Of a DNA stretch of 64,000 nt, positions 1-9,038 are shown in pieces (within the stretch, counting starts at the first letter, position 1; the number at the start of each line of letters is the position of its first letter). Source of the DNA: Clostridia bacterium (GTDB lineage Bacteria > Bacillota > Clostridia > UMGS1810); contig JAFUPN010000029.1 in the NCBI GenBank assembly GCA_017481205.1, positions 1 through 64,000 of the forward strand. The letters run 5' to 3'. Position numbers and translations under genes: made by a program. Under the pieces are notes generated by a model. That model was not told where the DNA came from, made no database searches, and saw nothing but the letters and a program-made list of their open reading frames with translations.

Positions 1-303
1 AAAGCCGAATATAATACTGGTGATACTGATTACCAGTGTGTTTTTGAGAATTCTTACAAAATCAGGATTTGCAAAGAATTTTTCATACTGCGCAAGTCCA
101 ACCCAGGGGCTGCCCCATACGCCGAGTCTCGGCTGAAACTCCTTGAATGCGATGATTGCTCCGTACATTGGCTTGTAGCAGAAAATCAGGTAGTAAGCTA
201 TTACGGGAATCAGCAGCAGATACAATGGATAGTTTCTCTTCATATCCGACTTGAGTCTGTAGCTGAAGCTGAGCTTATCTACGGGTTTTACATTTGTTGA
301 CAT
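1..303 (-). CDS. ABC transporter permease, LplB type (3' part missing)
   Basis: The start codon is at 303 and the frame runs off the left window edge, leaving 101 residues. A basic N-terminus is followed by a membrane segment near residues 24-45 and then a periplasmic-facing stretch (YKPMYGAIIAFKEFQPRLG) typical of LplB-type sugar permeases, where the next helix would start the conserved transmembrane domain. It should pair with a second permease beyond the edge and with the binding lipoprotein encoded just upstream. Such transporters import oligosaccharides released outside the cell. The truncation is only the window boundary. The family call is from recognition of the N-terminal pattern; the substrate is not known. 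Confidence 0.85.
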   Translation of the reverse strand, partial: MSTNVKPVDKLSFSYRLKSDMKRNYPLYLLLIPVIAYYLIFCYKPMYGAIIAFKEFQPRLGVWGSPWVGLAQYEKFFANPDFVRILKNTLVISITSIIFGF

Positions 304-332
304 AGCTTATTTTATTGCTCCCTTCAACACCT

Positions 333-360
333 GTCACCCTGCAGATAAACTGAGGGTGAC
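333..360. repeat. intercistronic stem-loop between binding protein and permease
   Basis: The arms GTCACCCT and AGGGTGAC are separated by 12 bases, between the lipoprotein stop (395) and the permease start (303). No U-run follows on the minus strand. Hairpins here commonly protect the binding-protein mRNA so that it outnumbers the permease message; that role is inferred. Confidence 0.6.
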
Positions 361-394
361 AAGGGATTTGGTAATATTTCGTTTGAATTACTGT

Positions 395-1951
395 TTATCT
401 TGCCATAAATCTGTCGTAAGCCTGCTGCTGATACTCAAGGTATTTATCAAGACCTCTTGTCTTGAGCTGCTCTCTGAATGCATCAAAGTTTTCAATAGGC
501 TCAACACCCATGATGAACTTAGCCATCATTTCTGATGTATATGTATTGATATTTTCTACAACTGTTGAAAGCTCGTTCTGCTGTTCGAGAGTAAGGCTCA
601 CATTAGGCATGAGATGCTCTTTCATGTCTGTGTACATCCAGTTTTCCAGAGCAGCCTTCTGCTGAGGAAGCTGTGCATACTGTTCCATATATCTCTTATC
701 CTGAACGAATGCGCCTGTATCCTGGCTGAGGGCATATCTTGCAAGTGATACTGACATTGAAAGACCCTCGGGATTAGCTGTGATTTCCTCTGTATATTTA
801 GGATAGCCGTCAACCATATTGTAGCTTTCGCCTTCAATACCGAAGTTATAGAGCATTTTACCCTCTTCGCCGTATGCAAAGTCAAGAAGCTTTGCACAAA
901 CATCCTTGTTCTTGGCATCAACTGTGATAACAGCTGTCTTAGCACCGGTTACAGGAAATTCGTAGTTACCGAACTGAGGCTTATCACCCTTGTTGAGTAC
1001 AGGATACTTCGCGCCTGTGAGATTAAATGTATCATTGGGAGCTGCTGCCATCCACTTACCGATACCGCTTCCGCAGCTGCCGTAGGTAGCACCGGAAACA
1101 CCGTTAAGAATATTTGACTGCATTGTAGCACCGTCTACTGTAGCAAAATCGGCATCAAGAAGACCTTCGCTGAACCATGCATTAAACTGAGTCAGGAAGT
1201 CCTTGAAGGAATCGTCGGTAGGTCCGTAAACAACCTTGCCGTCTCTTATATAGAGACCTGCATAAGTGTCGTATGCACCGATAAAGGGACCCCAGCTTGT
1301 AAGATGGCTTGTGCTGATGGTAAGAGGTGATTTTGCACCCTTCTGCTCCTTAAACGCACGGAGAACTGTTGTCCACTCGTCTATTGTTTCGGGAACATCA
1401 AGACCAAGGTCGTCGAGCCAGTCCTGACGGATAATGGGACCTGCACTTGTGAGCAAGTATTCATCGCCTCTGATAAAGGGGAATCCGTAGAACTTGCCAT
1501 CATCGGTCTTAATGAATTTTTCCATTTCAGGATGCTCCTGAATATATGCATTGAGGTTAGGAGCGTCGTTCTCTAAGCTGAGCTCCTGGATAAGTCCGTC
1601 TGCAAGAGCCTTGTCGGGACCGCCGGGATAAGATTTTACCCATGAATATTCGATAATATCGGGAAGCTCTCCTGATGCAATAAGGATATTGAACTTCTCG
1701 CCTGCCTGACCTGCAGCAGGATGCATAAATTCAATTTCAACGCCCGTTTTTTCCATAAGTGCCTTACCGAAGGGTGTTTCTGCCAAATCACCGGTTATCT
1801 GTGAAGCATTACCGCTGAGGGCGCTCCAATATGTAACCTTGTTTGAGGTTCCTGTTGTCTGAGCATCATTGCTTCCGCCGCATCCGGCAAAACCAATAAC
1901 CGCACAGGACAATGCTGCAGCAAGTGCTGTAAGCTTGATTTTCTTGTTCAT
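395..1951 (-). CDS. extracellular sugar-binding lipoprotein (LplA/YtcQ-like)
   Basis: This 518-residue protein captures an extracellular saccharide for the ABC permease encoded downstream. The N-terminus is a lipoprotein signal: MNKKIK, a hydrophobic run, then a lipobox with Cys24 (GFAGC) and a GGSNDA linker. The body has the look of a family 1 solute-binding protein of the large LplA/YtcQ class (residues 35-518, including FRGDEYLLTSAGPIIRQDWL and ASGELPDIIE). The start ATG has AGGAGG about 8 bases upstream. It follows the secreted enzymes on the same strand, so the ligand is probably an oligosaccharide made by the heparinase-like protein; that is inference from position only. Confidence 0.92.
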   Translation of the reverse strand: MNKKIKLTALAAALSCAVIGFAGCGGSNDAQTTGTSNKVTYWSALSGNASQITGDLAETPFGKALMEKTGVEIEFMHPAAGQAGEKFNILIASGELPDIIEYSWVKSYPGGPDKALADGLIQELSLENDAPNLNAYIQEHPEMEKFIKTDDGKFYGFPFIRGDEYLLTSAGPIIRQDWLDDLGLDVPETIDEWTTVLRAFKEQKGAKSPLTISTSHLTSWGPFIGAYDTYAGLYIRDGKVVYGPTDDSFKDFLTQFNAWFSEGLLDADFATVDGATMQSNILNGVSGATYGSCGSGIGKWMAAAPNDTFNLTGAKYPVLNKGDKPQFGNYEFPVTGAKTAVITVDAKNKDVCAKLLDFAYGEEGKMLYNFGIEGESYNMVDGYPKYTEEITANPEGLSMSVSLARYALSQDTGAFVQDKRYMEQYAQLPQQKAALENWMYTDMKEHLMPNVSLTLEQQNELSTVVENINTYTSEMMAKFIMGVEPIENFDAFREQLKTRGLDKYLEYQQQAYDRFMAR

Positions 1952-2164
1952 TACTGTTTCCTCCTAATTAAATGGTATATTCTACATTATATATTATAAA
2001 TCACACCGGGACAGATTTCCTTAAATTTTTTGTTCTTGTATATTGTTTTCTTAACAAATCTGCTTACAAAACAGTACGATTTAATTTTATGTAAATGCCG
2101 ATTATACCTTATTATATAGATTATATCACAAATTCAGGGTACAATCTATACATTTTTCGATTAT

Positions 2165-4609
2165 TTATCTTACTATTTCAACTACTTTTTTGCCATACGC
2201 CTTGGGAGAGCCCTTTACAAACTCCCATGTGATGATTTCCACTCTGCTTCCTCCGAGCTTGCTGTAGTCAAGAGTAACCTCTGTTGTACCAACAGTAGCT
2301 GCCGTAGGAGCAATCACCTTGCCCACATATTTTGTGCCATCCCATGCGGTTGCAATTGCAACAACATTCTTTGAGGAAGAACCGGTATTGATATAAGTTA
2401 CCTTTGCTGAGCCTGCATCAATTGCTTCTACCTCTGTTTCAAAAGCCGCTGAGTCTGTACGGAATTCCTTTGCAACAGGCTTATAGAGAGTCTGCTTGCT
2501 GTTTGCCATAGCAGTATTCTTGATTTCAAAAACATAGTCGGTGTTTGAAAGCATCTCGCCTGCAAGCTCTGCTGTAATCTTACCTGTAGAAGCGGTATAG
2601 GATACCTTGCTGATTTCAACCTCAACTCTTTCATCATCATCTGATTTTTCGTATACAGAAATATCATTTTTTGTAATGGTATTGAGAGGCTGTGAAATAT
2701 ATGCTTCCAGAGTCTTTGCATCAACGGGAACCTTTGTCATATCAGCATTTTCTGTACCGTTATAGGTCATTGTCTCGATTGCGGGAAGTGACAGGAACTT
2801 GATGTAATCCACATATACTGTACCTGCCGCATTCTTTACAAAGTCAATTCGGAAGCTGGTAATAGCTGTCATGGTGCTCCAGCCGCCAAGGTTTGCCAGG
2901 TCAAACTCATATTCTACCCAGTCACTGTTAAAGAGACCGTCCTCGCCCTCTGTTGCCTGATAACTCATAGCTCCTCTGAACGAGCCGGATACATCCTGTT
3001 TATTGCCGGCGGCATTCTTACCGCTGTAGTATACCTCTATATGAGGAGCGGCATTGCTGATAAATGCTCTCTCATAATTTTCCAGCTTAACTCTCATTTT
3101 AAACTTGTAGTACTGATTTCCGTCAAAATCAACAGTTGCGGTTGCCCATCCGGACTGTTTCACACCGTCATTTCTGGTGATTGGTGTGGATACATACTTC
3201 ATGTAGCCGCCCTCAACCCAGGAGGTCTGAACCTGAGCTTTGTCATTGAGAGCCCATACAGCAACATCTGCTTCTGTATCGAAGTTCATTTCATACCACT
3301 GCTCGCCCTCAATTACGGGAGCCTCGGGCTTGTCGGGGTCTTCTACAGGCTCGTCTGGATTGTCGGGCTCGTCAGGATCTACAGCCGGAGGGTCAGGCTC
3401 AACAACAGGTTCTTCATAATAGAACCTGATATAATCAACATATACAGTTCCCGCCGCATTTTTTGCCAAATCAAGACGAATCTGGGTTATGGTTTCAACA
3501 TTGCTCCAGTCTTTAAGCTTGGTAAGGTCTATTTCATATTCTGCCCAATCGCCGCTGAACAGACCGTCTGCTCCTTCTGTAGCTTTGTAGGACTGAGTTA
3601 TGCTGTAGCCTGCTCTTGCACCCTTTTCTTCTCCGCCGGGATATACACAGCTGTAGTACATTTCCATAAAGGGTTCTTTACCAAGAGCTGTACTCACGGT
3701 AGTTCTTGTATAATTTTCTATCTTTGCTCTTACAGCCATTCTGTTATACAGACCACCGGCAAAACTTACATCATTGGTAATCCATCCGGAACTGGAGGTG
3801 ATTGTGGATACATATTTCATATATCCGCCATCAACCCAAGAGGTTGCAATCTGATTTGTGCTGCTGGGTTTCCACTGTTCAACATCGCTCTGACTTTCAA
3901 AATTGTATTCAAGTGTCTGAGCTGCGTCATCATTGTCTGTATTGTCGCCGTCGGTATTGTCATCAGCTGCGGGCTCAACATATTTTATGGTAATTGACTC
4001 CATATCCACAGTACCGCTTTTAAAGCCGTACATAGGATAAATATTGATTGTGGTTGCAGTAAGATTTGCATAACCCTCTATATCGGCAATATTAATCGTT
4101 ACATCCACATAACCGTCATTTGTATATGTCTGACTTTCGCTTCCTGTTACAGCCTTGCCTGTAAGCACCTCAGTCTGCATACCGCCATCTACAGAGCATA
4201 CAAACTCAACTCTTACGCCGGGGATATAATATCCGTTGTCTTTTTCTGCTCTTGAGGTAACGCCTGCAACATCTGTATACTTCATTCTGATTACAGCTTC
4301 ACCGTATGTCTTAAGAGGCAGCTCTGTGCTGACTGTTATATACTCGCTTCTGCCGGCAGAGCTACCGCTGCCGCCGGGAACAAAGGTTGCACTGCCATCC
4401 TGATTAGGTGTAAGGGTGGATTTTTTTGTTCCGAATACACTCCATGTGTCTCCGGATATAACAATATCCTGTCCCTCAACAACAGCAAGGTCTGAAAGTA
4501 ACACTGCTTCCTCTGCATCAATCAGGTCTTCGCCAAAGCACAAAGTGCTCTGGCAAAGAACCATTATTAAGCTTAAAAGAAGGGCTAATATTTTCTTATT
4601 CATTGTCAA
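2165..4609 (-). CDS. secreted protein with two tandem carbohydrate-binding-like repeats
   Basis: An 814-residue exported protein of unknown exact role. A signal peptide covers residues 1-26. A first beta-rich domain spans about 41-210, an acidic D/N linker follows, then two clearly homologous domains at about 233-397 and 438-606, joined by a Pro/Asp/Glu-rich linker (399-437). Both repeats carry SWVxGGYMKYVST, YxATEGxDGLFxxDWxEYE and KNAAGTVYVDYIxF. Residues 610-814 look like Ig/fibronectin-type sandwich. No catalytic motif is seen, so surface glycan binding is the best guess. The initiator is probably the TTG at 4609, which sits 7 bases after AAGGAGG; the next ATG (4603) is 13 bases away. It lies 15 bases after the lyase-like gene, in one operon. 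Confidence 0.8.
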   Translation of the reverse strand: MTMNKKILALLLSLIMVLCQSTLCFGEDLIDAEEAVLLSDLAVVEGQDIVISGDTWSVFGTKKSTLTPNQDGSATFVPGGSGSSAGRSEYITVSTELPLKTYGEAVIRMKYTDVAGVTSRAEKDNGYYIPGVRVEFVCSVDGGMQTEVLTGKAVTGSESQTYTNDGYVDVTINIADIEGYANLTATTINIYPMYGFKSGTVDMESITIKYVEPAADDNTDGDNTDNDDAAQTLEYNFESQSDVEQWKPSSTNQIATSWVDGGYMKYVSTITSSSGWITNDVSFAGGLYNRMAVRAKIENYTRTTVSTALGKEPFMEMYYSCVYPGGEEKGARAGYSITQSYKATEGADGLFSGDWAEYEIDLTKLKDWSNVETITQIRLDLAKNAAGTVYVDYIRFYYEEPVVEPDPPAVDPDEPDNPDEPVEDPDKPEAPVIEGEQWYEMNFDTEADVAVWALNDKAQVQTSWVEGGYMKYVSTPITRNDGVKQSGWATATVDFDGNQYYKFKMRVKLENYERAFISNAAPHIEVYYSGKNAAGNKQDVSGSFRGAMSYQATEGEDGLFNSDWVEYEFDLANLGGWSTMTAITSFRIDFVKNAAGTVYVDYIKFLSLPAIETMTYNGTENADMTKVPVDAKTLEAYISQPLNTITKNDISVYEKSDDDERVEVEISKVSYTASTGKITAELAGEMLSNTDYVFEIKNTAMANSKQTLYKPVAKEFRTDSAAFETEVEAIDAGSAKVTYINTGSSSKNVVAIATAWDGTKYVGKVIAPTAATVGTTEVTLDYSKLGGSRVEIITWEFVKGSPKAYGKKVVEIVR

Positions 4610-4624
4610 AATTCTGCCTCCTTA

Positions 4625-7600
4625 TTAAAATTTATTTACAAGTGCTCTGAACTCAAGGCAGTTGATGTTAACCTTGGATGCACTGTCAACAGTGTTTCCG
4701 CGTCCAACCATCTTGATGTATCTTGCCTTCATAGTACTATCAAAGCCGTATGCTGCAATCTGCTCAGTATCACCGCTGGAGGTACCGTCCATATATGCCT
4801 CGGTCCAGTTCTGACCGTCCTCGGATACATAGATATCGAAGAAATACTGTCTCTCAGCACCCTTCCAGAAGGCTGCACCGATACCGTCTACATTCTGAAC
4901 AGAACCAAGGTCGAATACTGCATATTCGCCGATTGCCATACCGGTCCATCTGGTGGTAAGGTCATCATCAAGCATGTTGTCCTTGTGGTTTTCGGGCTCG
5001 GGCTGGCTGGATACAGTTACATTCAGGATTGGGAGCGTCTTGAACTGCTGCATATCTGCGCCGGATGCCTTGAAGTACTTAACCTTTGCCATGGTGAATA
5101 TACTCTTGGTCTTATCCCATACCTTGATTACTGTTTCTTCATTTTCATTGGTAGCATAAGTAACCTCAAGAGTTGCCTCGGGATCCTCTGTCTTGATTTC
5201 GATTTCAGGCATTACACCGTCGTATACGGGGAGTGCGCCTGAAACAGGCATTCCCATATATGTAACTGTAAAGTTGGTGTTACCTGCAATTTCGGTAAGT
5301 GTGCTCTTTTCGGGGAGTACCCACTCTGCAATAGGCTTATCCTCAATAGGCTTGACAGGCTTGCCGCAGGCACTTATCTTGATAATAAGCTTATTCTCGC
5401 CCTTGGGAGCCTTGTATGTAAGAGCAAGCTTGGTGTATTCCTTGTTTGTATTCTGCTCTGGTACCTGAGGTGATGTGGGCAATGGCTTAGGATTGCCTGT
5501 ATCTGCCCATGCGGCACCAGTGCCGTTGGTGATAAATTCAAGCTTAACCATCTTGCCGTTGTTCATAAGATATGCCACATTGCCGTCAATGAGAACATCA
5601 GCCTTTGTATTTATAGACCAGTAGATATTTGAAGCCTCGTTGAGGACAAATTCATTTCTGTAGGTTACAGACTGCATATTGTCATCAAGATAGTAACCGA
5701 TAGTCATATCCTGAGATTCGTTGTATATATCGCTCATGTCTGCATATACAAAGCCCCCGTACTCATTATACTGAGCGTCAAGTATGGGAGCAAACTGATT
5801 GAGCTTATACTCATATCCTGTTCCGTATTTTTCAGGGTTGATAACCATCATATTGTGGCCTTCGGCTCTCTTACGGTACATTTCGTATTCCTTGTAGCCA
5901 AGCTCATTCTGAAGGTTGTAGTTTTCACTGCCCAGGTCATATACCCAGGTTTCGCCCAGCAGGTCAAGTACAAAGGTACCTTCGTCATAGTGCTGATGAT
6001 AACCGCTGGATGTACCGAAGTGGGTTGAGAAGTATGTCTGAGCGGTCTTTCTGTCATAGGAGTCTCTGAAGGAGATAACCTCTGTACCGCTGGTTCTCAG
6101 CATTGTGGGTACAGTATTCATAACCTCGGGGCCAAAGTCCTTAGCCTCAAAGTCAAAGAAGATAAGGTCATAGTATTCTCCTCCGGGAGCCTTATCAAGG
6201 TCGGAGCGTCTCATATAACGTGCAACCTTGTTGTCATATCTCTGTCCAAGATAGAAGAAGTTGTTGTATGAATATGCTGTACTTCTGCCGCCGTCACCGT
6301 AGTTGTTGCTTCCTGCAACACCAAGGGTACTGATTGCATAGTTAAGAGTATTGTCCATACCCTGACCGTCCATAAGGTTGTAGGAGGTACCGAAGGATTT
6401 TTCCAGTGCTGCACCTACTGTCATGATATATCTCATAGCGTAGTTCCAGTAGCCGGGAGCTTCGTTCCAACCGCCGTCAGGAGTGAGCATCTGGAGTGAA
6501 TACTCAATACTTCTGATAGAGTCTTTAATGTAGTTAAAGGTTCTGTCTGTTTCATATTCAAGAGTTGCAATAGCTGCAGATACAACACCGCCGACGATGA
6601 TGGCATTGTAGTTGGACATACCCTTGAAGTCACCCCACTGACCTGAACCGTTGGAGCTGGAGGTAATACGTCCGTAAAGTCCGCTGCCCAGGCATCCGAG
6701 AGCCTCGTCGTATATAACCTGCTTACAGAATTCTCTCTGCTCCTCGGTGAAGCCGTCATAGCACCAGTCGAAGCCTATAGCAAGTGCGAAGCAGTCGTCA
6801 CCGGTATCTATAATATGAGATGTGTTGTAGTCAGGATATGTATGACACATTTCAAACTGTCTGTAAACTGCGTCTACATACTTCTGCTCGCCTGTGAGCT
6901 GATATGCATAACCAAGTCTTATGAGTCTGTTCATAAGGTTGCTGGATATTTTTGAAAGAGTTCTCATGGCATCATCCCATGCATATGGAACAGGGTCTAC
7001 ATTGCAGTAATTGTCCGCATTTGCAAGCGTGGTCTTAACAATAGCATTAAATGTAGCGTCATCCTGTGAAACCCAGTGCTGACGGTGCTTTTCAAAGTCT
7101 GCATCGTTCATGAGAAGTCTGGGATGCTGAGTAAAAGTTGTATCCCCTGTTGTAGCAATATAGTCAGCCTTAAGTCTGTCTATATCAGGTCTTATATACT
7201 GGAGATATGCATTCAGGTGGTCGATATCGTTCCACTTGGTGTAGCGGATGCTTACACTTCTCATAGTCTGATATTCCCAGCCTGTTGTATCAAGATTTAC
7301 CTGTCTGTCGGAGAAGATAAGTATACCGGTCTTAAACCACCATACATACTTGCCCACAACATCTCTTGCAAACTGCTTTACGGGAACATACATCTTGCCG
7401 TTTTCCACCTTGGGAGCAGGGTCAAGCTGAACTGTTGAGCCGTCCTTAAGGGTAACAAGACCGTCTTTTGTAACAGCAACATCGCCGCTGATTTCGCCGC
7501 CGTTGTCGGTAAGAGCCATATCAAAGGCTTTGTTAAGGGTATCTGCAGTCACATAGAACTGCTCTGCATATTTGTCATAAATACCTTTTTCTGCAAATTC

Positions 7601-9025
7601 GCTCTTAACACCGTTTTTGCTGAGGATATTGCCGTATGCGTGCATAGCGATTTTATCCTCAAGGAATTCTTCAACCTGGGTTGTTTCAGGATGAACCACA
7701 GTGGGAATCTCTACTCCGTTTACTATAGGCTTTTCAAGTCCTGTGAAATCGAAGTTGTCGAGATACATATCGTTGGGGGAACCATGGCTGAGGCATACTC
7801 TGACAAGATTAAGCTCGGTAATATCTGTGCCGAAGCTTATATCCTTTGCAATCTGCTTGCCGTTTACATAATAATCTGCCAGACCCTTTTCAATATCAAA
7901 GAAGCCGAGCACATGAGCCCACTCATTCTTTTTAAAGAGTCCGCTTACCTTCTTACCGTTGGCAAACTTCATACCGCCGTCGCCGGTGATAAAGCCGGGA
8001 TACTTGGTTACTGTTCCGCCATTTGTCTTTCTGAGCATGGGGAACTGGATATCCGAGCCGAACTTGGTGATTTTTACATCGCCCTCCATCTTGAAGTACT
8101 TGAACTTTCTGGGGTCGCCGCCAAAATTCTTGATATTGATATCAATAAAGCAGTCCTCATTTGCATCGGTACGTTCAAAATAGATATAGTCTGTTCTTGT
8201 GGGGCTCTGGTAGTCAATAAGTCTTGTTGCAGTAATCTTATTGGTCTTGGGATAAAGATTAGCAGTGGTATATTTGGGATTACCGGAGGTATAGCAATAT
8301 CTGTTGTCAAAATATGTCATATCGCCTGCATAATCTTCCTGACCGATAATATCTACATAGCTATTCACAAACGCTGCTTCAGGAAGCTTGTTGTTTGGCT
8401 TCTTTGCATAATACATTCTCACATTGTCAATATAGCAGGAATTGCCGGCGCTCTGCATTACAGAGAACACACTGCCTGCGCTTCCGCCGCTGTATAACCA
8501 GTCCTTGAGAACCATACTGTCATCAATATATATATCAATAAGCTTGCTCTTTCGTACAACTACGGAAATCCTTGTAAATGCATTTGAGCCTACACTGCCT
8601 ATTCTCTTTCCGTCGTTTGTGTAGATTGCATTGTTTTTGATATTTACAAAGCACTGTGCCGCTGAAGGAACACCTGTAACAACGGACACCGCACCTATGG
8701 AGAGGTTGGCAGGCATATTATCTGCCATAACATCGACACTGAAAACAGTGTTTTGTGCAGCTGCTGCAATACCGCTGAAATTTGCCACTGTATCTGATGA
8801 TGCATTGCGCATATTGAGAGCTTTATTTGAAGAGCTCATGTCAACAACCTTTACCTTGCCGCCTGTAACGGTCATCCCTTCAAACTCAACAGCATTTGTA
8901 GGTATGTTGTTAAAGGTTACATTGAGAACCTCCTCTGCCTCTGTGGCAGCAAAAGCGGGAACAAGCTGAAAAATCATTACAGCTGCCAATATAAATGAAA
9001 TAACTGATTTTATGTTTTTCTTCAC
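4625..9025 (-). CDS. secreted heparinase II/III-like polysaccharide lyase with discoidin domain
   Basis: This 1466-residue multidomain exoenzyme probably cleaves an acidic polysaccharide by elimination. The order is: signal peptide (1-26), beta-sandwich/LamG-like regions (about 30-450), a copper-amine-oxidase-N-like module near 500-575 (NGKMYVPVKQFARDVV), a helical toroid from about 640 (QHPRLLMNDADFEKHR) and the heparinase II/III beta-sheet domain near 960-1190 with GYHQHYDEGTFVLDLLGETW, whose His/Asp pattern is typical of the family. An F5/8 type C sugar-binding domain (about 1332-1466, DNMLDDDLTTRWTG) closes the protein. The cell-surface SLH genes upstream suggest surface retention. The substrate cannot be read from sequence. 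Confidence 0.85.
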   Translation of the reverse strand: MKKNIKSVISFILAAVMIFQLVPAFAATEAEEVLNVTFNNIPTNAVEFEGMTVTGGKVKVVDMSSSNKALNMRNASSDTVANFSGIAAAAQNTVFSVDVMADNMPANLSIGAVSVVTGVPSAAQCFVNIKNNAIYTNDGKRIGSVGSNAFTRISVVVRKSKLIDIYIDDSMVLKDWLYSGGSAGSVFSVMQSAGNSCYIDNVRMYYAKKPNNKLPEAAFVNSYVDIIGQEDYAGDMTYFDNRYCYTSGNPKYTTANLYPKTNKITATRLIDYQSPTRTDYIYFERTDANEDCFIDINIKNFGGDPRKFKYFKMEGDVKITKFGSDIQFPMLRKTNGGTVTKYPGFITGDGGMKFANGKKVSGLFKKNEWAHVLGFFDIEKGLADYYVNGKQIAKDISFGTDITELNLVRVCLSHGSPNDMYLDNFDFTGLEKPIVNGVEIPTVVHPETTQVEEFLEDKIAMHAYGNILSKNGVKSEFAEKGIYDKYAEQFYVTADTLNKAFDMALTDNGGEISGDVAVTKDGLVTLKDGSTVQLDPAPKVENGKMYVPVKQFARDVVGKYVWWFKTGILIFSDRQVNLDTTGWEYQTMRSVSIRYTKWNDIDHLNAYLQYIRPDIDRLKADYIATTGDTTFTQHPRLLMNDADFEKHRQHWVSQDDATFNAIVKTTLANADNYCNVDPVPYAWDDAMRTLSKISSNLMNRLIRLGYAYQLTGEQKYVDAVYRQFEMCHTYPDYNTSHIIDTGDDCFALAIGFDWCYDGFTEEQREFCKQVIYDEALGCLGSGLYGRITSSSNGSGQWGDFKGMSNYNAIIVGGVVSAAIATLEYETDRTFNYIKDSIRSIEYSLQMLTPDGGWNEAPGYWNYAMRYIMTVGAALEKSFGTSYNLMDGQGMDNTLNYAISTLGVAGSNNYGDGGRSTAYSYNNFFYLGQRYDNKVARYMRRSDLDKAPGGEYYDLIFFDFEAKDFGPEVMNTVPTMLRTSGTEVISFRDSYDRKTAQTYFSTHFGTSSGYHQHYDEGTFVLDLLGETWVYDLGSENYNLQNELGYKEYEMYRKRAEGHNMMVINPEKYGTGYEYKLNQFAPILDAQYNEYGGFVYADMSDIYNESQDMTIGYYLDDNMQSVTYRNEFVLNEASNIYWSINTKADVLIDGNVAYLMNNGKMVKLEFITNGTGAAWADTGNPKPLPTSPQVPEQNTNKEYTKLALTYKAPKGENKLIIKISACGKPVKPIEDKPIAEWVLPEKSTLTEIAGNTNFTVTYMGMPVSGALPVYDGVMPEIEIKTEDPEATLEVTYATNENEETVIKVWDKTKSIFTMAKVKYFKASGADMQQFKTLPILNVTVSSQPEPENHKDNMLDDDLTTRWTGMAIGEYAVFDLGSVQNVDGIGAAFWKGAERQYFFDIYVSEDGQNWTEAYMDGTSSGDTEQIAAYGFDSTMKARYIKMVGRGNTVDSASKVNINCLEFRALVNKF

Positions 9026-9038
9026 TGTAATTCCCTCC

